From NCBI GenBank assembly GCA_030844895.1, contig CM061233.1, positions 63,575,190 through 63,639,189 on the forward strand: 64,000 bases of DNA, read 5' to 3'. Positions 59,280 to 64,000 of this stretch are shown piece by piece. The position numbers and the translations under genes were made by a program. Numbering within the stretch: the first letter of the stretch is position 1; each line of letters begins with the position of its first letter. The notes under the pieces were generated by a model, which was given only the letters and a program-made list of their open reading frames with translations, made no database searches and was not told where the DNA came from. This DNA is from Ambrosia x helenae. Taxonomy: Eukaryota > Streptophyta > Magnoliopsida > Asterales > Asteraceae.

Positions 59280-59655
59280 ATTTAGGAGAAGATTCATATA
59301 CACGGTCTTCTAAAAATAAGAAGTCACATGAAATGTATCAAACGAGCCACTGATTGAACTCATTCTAGTGGTACTGAAACCGTCTCGTTGAACTTTATGA
59401 TCTTAGATTTTAGATTTTTGCTTTTAGATTTTTAACTTTTAGATTTTGTAACTTTTATTATATCATTGTGTCTTTTTATTTCGGCATTGTGTCTTTTTTT
59501 TTTTTTTTGCAATTTATTGTCTTTTTTCCTCGGCATTATGTCTTTTTTTTTTGCAATTTATTGTCTTTTTTCCTCGGCATTATGTTATAATTTGCAATTA
59601 GTTGTGTTATATTTTATGATCCATTGTGTTATGTTTTGTGATCATTTTCATACTT
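59280..59655. repeat. Diverged relative of element G
   Basis: It shares TGATTGAACTCATTC, the TTAGATTTTTG run and many CATT(G/A)TGTC/T direct repeats with 55075-55469, but has no TA tract or clear ends. Confidence 0.55.
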
Positions 59656-59699
59656 ACCAATTATTGGCATCCTGATGACTTGCTCTGTAAGAGATCACT

Positions 59700-60060
59700 A
59701 TTTAAAGTCTTGTTTGTTCACAGACACGAACACCGACCCGATACCTATCCCGTACTTAACAGAGGGTGTTCAGTATTGGTATCGGTACTCACATTTAGAG
59801 GTTTCCGGATTCGGCATTTTCGGTATCGGTATAAGATCAATATTTTAAGGTAAAATACTGATACCGTACCGATACCATATCGTATGTTTTCGATATCAGT
59901 ATTGAGTTTTGGAAGTTTTCAGGATCGGTATCGGTTGATACCGATACTGTCCTGAGCTCATCCTAATATGTGATACGTACCGCGATGACTTTGTTTTTTC
60001 AAGTTGTTTTATTATTATTATTATCCCGAAAAACAGGAAGCGCTCATAACTGATACCGAT
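59700..60060. repeat. GGTATCGGTA-rich repeat
   Basis: Dense CGGTATCGG and CCGATAC motifs in both orientations, in style like the hAT-type elements at 18446 and 30452. The ends are not defined. Confidence 0.45.
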
Positions 60061-60283
60061 CAGTTAACAATAAAACTCAACGTTCATCATCATTTACCGA
60101 TTCTACACAAATTTATACATTCCTTTTTTACAAATTTTCACCAACTTATTATTCTCACATTCATCGACACCAAATATAAATATTATTAACCATTTGTAAA
60201 CGTAGAAAGAAAATCAAGTTAGTAGTTTAGTTATAGTTCTCCCAATACAAACAATATTAGGGTTCTTGTTATACGTAGGTTCG

Positions 60284-60460
60284 ATGGGTGTCCTCTGGTT
60301 CTATGTTATCATCTCTGTTATTATTGTGTTGTTGCAATCTGCTTTATTTGTTAATGGAGGATTCACCAGTACTTTTGTAAGACAAGTTGACAAGACTATT
60401 GATATGCCTCTCCATAGTGATGTCTTTAGTGTACCACCTGGCTATAATGCGCCTCAACAG

Positions 60461-60541
<81 letters not shown>

Positions 60542-63500
60542 GCTGCTGTTGTTGTTGTTTTAATCTGTTTTGTGATTATTAATCTGATAAGTTTTGAATA
60601 GCATTTTCATGAGTTTTCATCAATTTGGAATGATTTTGGGATGGATTTATATGTGTTTGTTTAATTATTTACAATGGCCGCCTCTATTGGAACACTACTA
60701 ACACGCTATCCATACATGATATGTTACTAACGTGTCATACGGGATGTATGTTGTCATATAGGTCATAGTGGAAAGAAATCATGCGGCCCGTATGATGTGT
60801 TTGACACACACAGAATGACTGATGCGACCATTCACAAAGTCATATGGCTTGAATGACCATTTTTACTCTGTCATAGGGCCCGTATGATGTGTTTGACTAA
60901 CACAGAATGACTGATGCGACCATTCACAAAGTCATATGGCTGGCCTGTATGATGTGTCACCGGTGTATATATAGCAGCCTTTTCCGATACATTGCGTTAA
61001 TTTGGGGGGGGGGGGGGGGTAAATCTAACGTGTTTTGTTTAACTTAAGAACTCTATATTCCAATTGATTGTGCTCTGCTGATATAAGAACTGTAGGCTGC
61101 AATTTAGGTGTCATTTTCTGGATTTTAATAATAAAATTGTTTTTTTTTTCTTAATCGGAGGTTCATATAACCCAAGGAGATCACGTGGGGAAGGCGGTGA
61201 TTGTATCTTGGATAACAACGGAAGAACAAGGTTCGAATATAGTTGTTTATTGGAGGGAAGACGACACAAGTAAGAACGTAGCAACTGGCATAGTTACTAC
61301 CTACACATTCTATGATTATACGTCTGGCTTCATTCATCATTGCAATATTACTGATTTGGAGGTACTCTACTATTTTAGTTCATCAATGTATCAAGTTCTT
61401 TGTATATCATTCTGGGATCATGCTTATCAGCTTATTTTAGCGTGATTGAGATTGGTTAATTCAAACTAATTATATTTTGTGGATTTAAAACTGACCCTAT
61501 CCGCAGGGTGAAATAATTTGTTTTCAATATGGTCTAAAATTACGTTGATTAATTTGCTTTCTATATTTCACAGTATGATACAAGATACTATTATGAAGTT
61601 GGGATTGGGAACACATCAAGAACTTTCTGGTTCACCACTCCTCCTGAAGTTGGACCGGATGTACCGTATACTTTTGGCCTTATTGGTATTCTGTTCTAAC
61701 AAGTTTTGTGCAATAAAAATCCATTAGTAAAGTATCTGAATAAATTGCGCTAGATGTGATAGTAGTGTGATACTTTCGACTCATTTACTTTCCAATGGGT
61801 AGATTTGGGTTTGTGTTTTATGTGGTTAGAATAAAAATAATTAACCGAAAGGGATTATGTCAATTGTGGTGAACGGATCAAAGAGGTTGAATGGCGCTCA
61901 AAGTCTGCATACAACCTCAAATGTAATGAATAATGATATTGATTTGTTAATCACGTTTCCCCATTTCATCTTAATAAAATAAACAATTACTTATAAAAGT
62001 TTGTTACAATGAATAAACAAATAGTAAAAAACACTGTTTATTCAGTGAAACGAACTGTTGTATTAGGAACAGATTTTATTTAATTTACTATGAATGGGTA
62101 AAGACAATATCTATGATATTTTGAACATATTAGGATTTGGGATAGTCCCAGAAAGTTGCTTGTGGTTCAACTGGATCCAATCCAGTTTGACCCGTATTGA
62201 AAATGACCCGTTTAAACACTTTCTTTTTTTAGACGTGTTACCTATCGTGCCCATTTTGCCACCTCTAATTTAATGTTGGTTTACAGGAGATCTTGGTCAA
62301 ACCTTTGACTCAAATGTCACACTTACTCATTATGAAATGAATCCCATAGAAGGGAAAACCGTATTGTTTATGGGAGACATTTCGTATGCTGATACCTATC
62401 CCGATCATGATAACACAAGATGGGATTCATGGGGCCGGTTTGCTGAGAGAAGTACAGCTTATCAACCATGGATATGGACAGCTGGAAATCATGAAATTGA
62501 TTTTGCACCCAAACTTGTAAGCTTCCTTTGACTTTGTATAGATATTTTTAATGCATTGATTTGGGTTGTTTTCAATTTATACACTTCTCTTAATAATTTT
62601 ATGACAAGATTTAGATTATTCTTGCAACAATGTAGAAACAGAAAGTTGCCTAGTGTCTATTATTGTTTCATTCCCAAATTTAACAGAAAAAAGTGTTTAT
62701 TCGGTCAACCCGAACCAATCAGAACCTTTCCAACTCAGACCATAAATGACTTGTTTCATCCCAAACCCATTTTGACCCAACCGGTGTAGGTCAACTGGTT
62801 GGAAGTTGCCTAGTGTCTATTATTGTTATTATTATTTTTTTCAGTAATAGAACCTTGCAAATAATTTCATTCAAACTTTAGATCATTATTTTGAGAATGT
62901 TGTTTTTATAATTGTAATTTGATCATTAATTACATTTTAAAAGTTTACCAAGTTACGAAAACCTGTTCAACACATACTAAATGGTGACCCATTGCAGCCT
63001 CTGACCCGTTATAACCAGCCTTGCCATCTCTAACTTTTTAGTTAATCTTGGATTGTGTCCTTCTAGTTAAAACTGAATTTATTTTAAACTGAAACTTGAT
63101 AATATCATATGTCCAATTGTGAAATATTTTTAAAAGACTCAAATTTTGAGCATCATTTTAGAAGTTGAACTGAATATACTTGACCTCAAAAGTCAAACAT
63201 TACCTTTCTTTTAATCTGTGTGATTTTATTGCAGGGAGAGACTGAACCTTTTAAGCCTTATACTCACAGGTACCAAGTCCCTTTCGAGGCATCAGAAAGC
63301 ACTTCACCTTTTTGGTACTCCATTAAGAGGGCTTCAGCATACATTATTGTTTTGTCATCATACTCGGCTTACGGTGATCAACTTTATTTATTTTTCTCCA
63401 AAATAAGTGTATATATGGATCTGTTTGGTTGCCTGAAAGGGCATGCCAATGAAATGGAATGAATGATTACATTACATTCCATTATCATGTGTGGTTGTCC

Positions 63501-64000
63501 TGCAGGAATGGAATGTGTTTTTTATCTGAATTTTTTTTTTATTCTAAGACAATTTATATTCCATCTATACTTCATATAATAGTTATAAAACTTATTAATT
63601 TTTTTGTACAAATAATGTAAATTAAATTAAAACTTGTGAAAGCATCAAAGATTATAATAAAACAACGAAATTTAGTTAAGGTTTTAAATTTTCGTAAAAA
63701 GATTTATCTTAATTTTCCAATTCCATCAGATAAAACAAACATTTGATTCATTTTATGAATCCAAGTATCCAACATGCCAAACACTACCATATAATCTTTA
63801 GTACTCCCACAATCAACTGCAAGTTAAATGCTTTGTATGTTTTTAGGTAAATACACTCCTCAATATGAATGGCTTGAGAAAGAATTATATAAAGTTGACA
63901 GAACTGAAACGCCGTGGTTGATTATCATGACACATTCCCCATTGTATAATAGCTACATGTATCATTACATGGAAGGTGAATCTATGAGAGTTCTGTTTGA
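60284..64000 (+). CDS. PAP: Purple acid phosphatase, first six exons, 3' part outside the window
   Basis: Metallophosphoesterase with a di-metal (Fe-Zn or Fe-Mn) site that releases phosphate from organic esters, usually secreted or vacuolar. Exons: 60284-60460, 61161-61361, 61574-61685, 62287-62516, 63235-63373, 63847 to beyond 64000; all junctions are GT..AG and in frame. I start at ATG 60284; it gives a clear signal peptide (MGVLWFYVIISVIIVLLQSA). The N-terminal fibronectin-like domain includes GDHVGKAVIVSWIT. Metal motifs: GDLGQTFDSN (motif I), GDISYADTYPDHDN (motif II), TAGNHEID (motif III), and MTHSPLYNSYMYHYMEGE (start of motif IV, with Thr where VLMH is common). The last motif and C-terminus lie outside. 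It is a high-molecular-weight plant type by layout. Confidence 0.92.
60461..60558. repeat. (ATT)n(GTT)n microsatellite at the start of PAP intron 1
   Basis: The donor GT of intron 1 is itself the first unit: the intron starts GTTATTATT and runs about 15 ATT and 18 GTT units. Such trinucleotide tracts are unstable in length. Confidence 0.9.
60777..60960. repeat. Tandem duplication in PAP intron 1, period about 92 bp
   Basis: GGCCCGTATGATGTGTTTGA recurs at about 60785 and 60877, each followed by ACAGAATGACTGATGCGACC and a CATTCACAAAGTCATATGGC phrase. A poly-G run of about 16 follows at about 61004. Confidence 0.8.
63420..63790. repeat. Possible MITE in PAP intron 5
   Basis: It starts with GGATCTGTTTGGTTGCCTGA and GGAATGGAATG-type motifs, like the Tourist element at 2276, and ends near CCAACATGCCAAACACTACC. 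Inverted ends are only partly matched. Confidence 0.4.

Overview
This is plant nuclear DNA, probably from a eudicot with a large repeat-rich genome. The genes have many introns with GT..AG boundaries, the intergenic DNA is very AT-rich, and plant Ty3 gag, L1/RTE LINE, hAT, MULE, PIF and Helitron remains are everywhere. The gag protein and the hAT fragments look like those I associate with Asteraceae, but that is an impression and not a proof. I see no bacterial, organellar or viral genes.

Three host genes can be supported. (1) Positions 12724-24668 (+) hold an 18-exon gene for the a-subunit of the vacuolar H+-ATPase. It is complete in layout, about 821 residues, but has a one-base deletion in exon 12. 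(2) Positions 31647-36088 (-) hold a two-exon RING-IBR-RING (RBR) E3 ubiquitin ligase with a C-terminal membrane segment; its single 3.6 kb intron is packed with MITEs. (3) Positions 60284-64000 (+) hold the first six exons of a secreted purple acid phosphatase that runs off the window.

The rest is mostly mobile DNA. 1-12.1 kb: an LTR end, a Tourist-like MITE, two collinear pieces of a hAT transposase, and a gag-only Ty3 element with its LTR and primer-binding site. 25.4-29.5 kb: a MULE with 9-bp target duplications, a core-deleted transposase and a convergent GRF zinc-finger ORF, with a MITE nested inside. 29.8-36 kb: hAT-type and other MITEs, many inside the RBR intron. 37-41.9 kb: an RTE LINE fragment, a Pack-MULE carrying a piece of a JmjC histone-demethylase gene, and a PIF/Harbinger remnant split by a solo LTR. 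41.9-51.3 kb: convergent Helitron ends and a chain of terminal-inverted-repeat elements that abut one another only through (TA)n tracts. 51.9-54.8 kb: a 5'-truncated L1-type LINE. 55-60 kb: another TA-bounded element and Cassandra-like repeats with 5S rRNA-derived LTRs.

The best candidate for something undescribed is the set of TA-microsatellite-bounded elements (22.3, 41.9, 43.6, 45.0, 46.2, 49.5 and 55.1 kb). They share end structure but not sequence, and each carries its own cluster of short, often palindromic, internal motifs. The three host genes have no evident functional link to one another.
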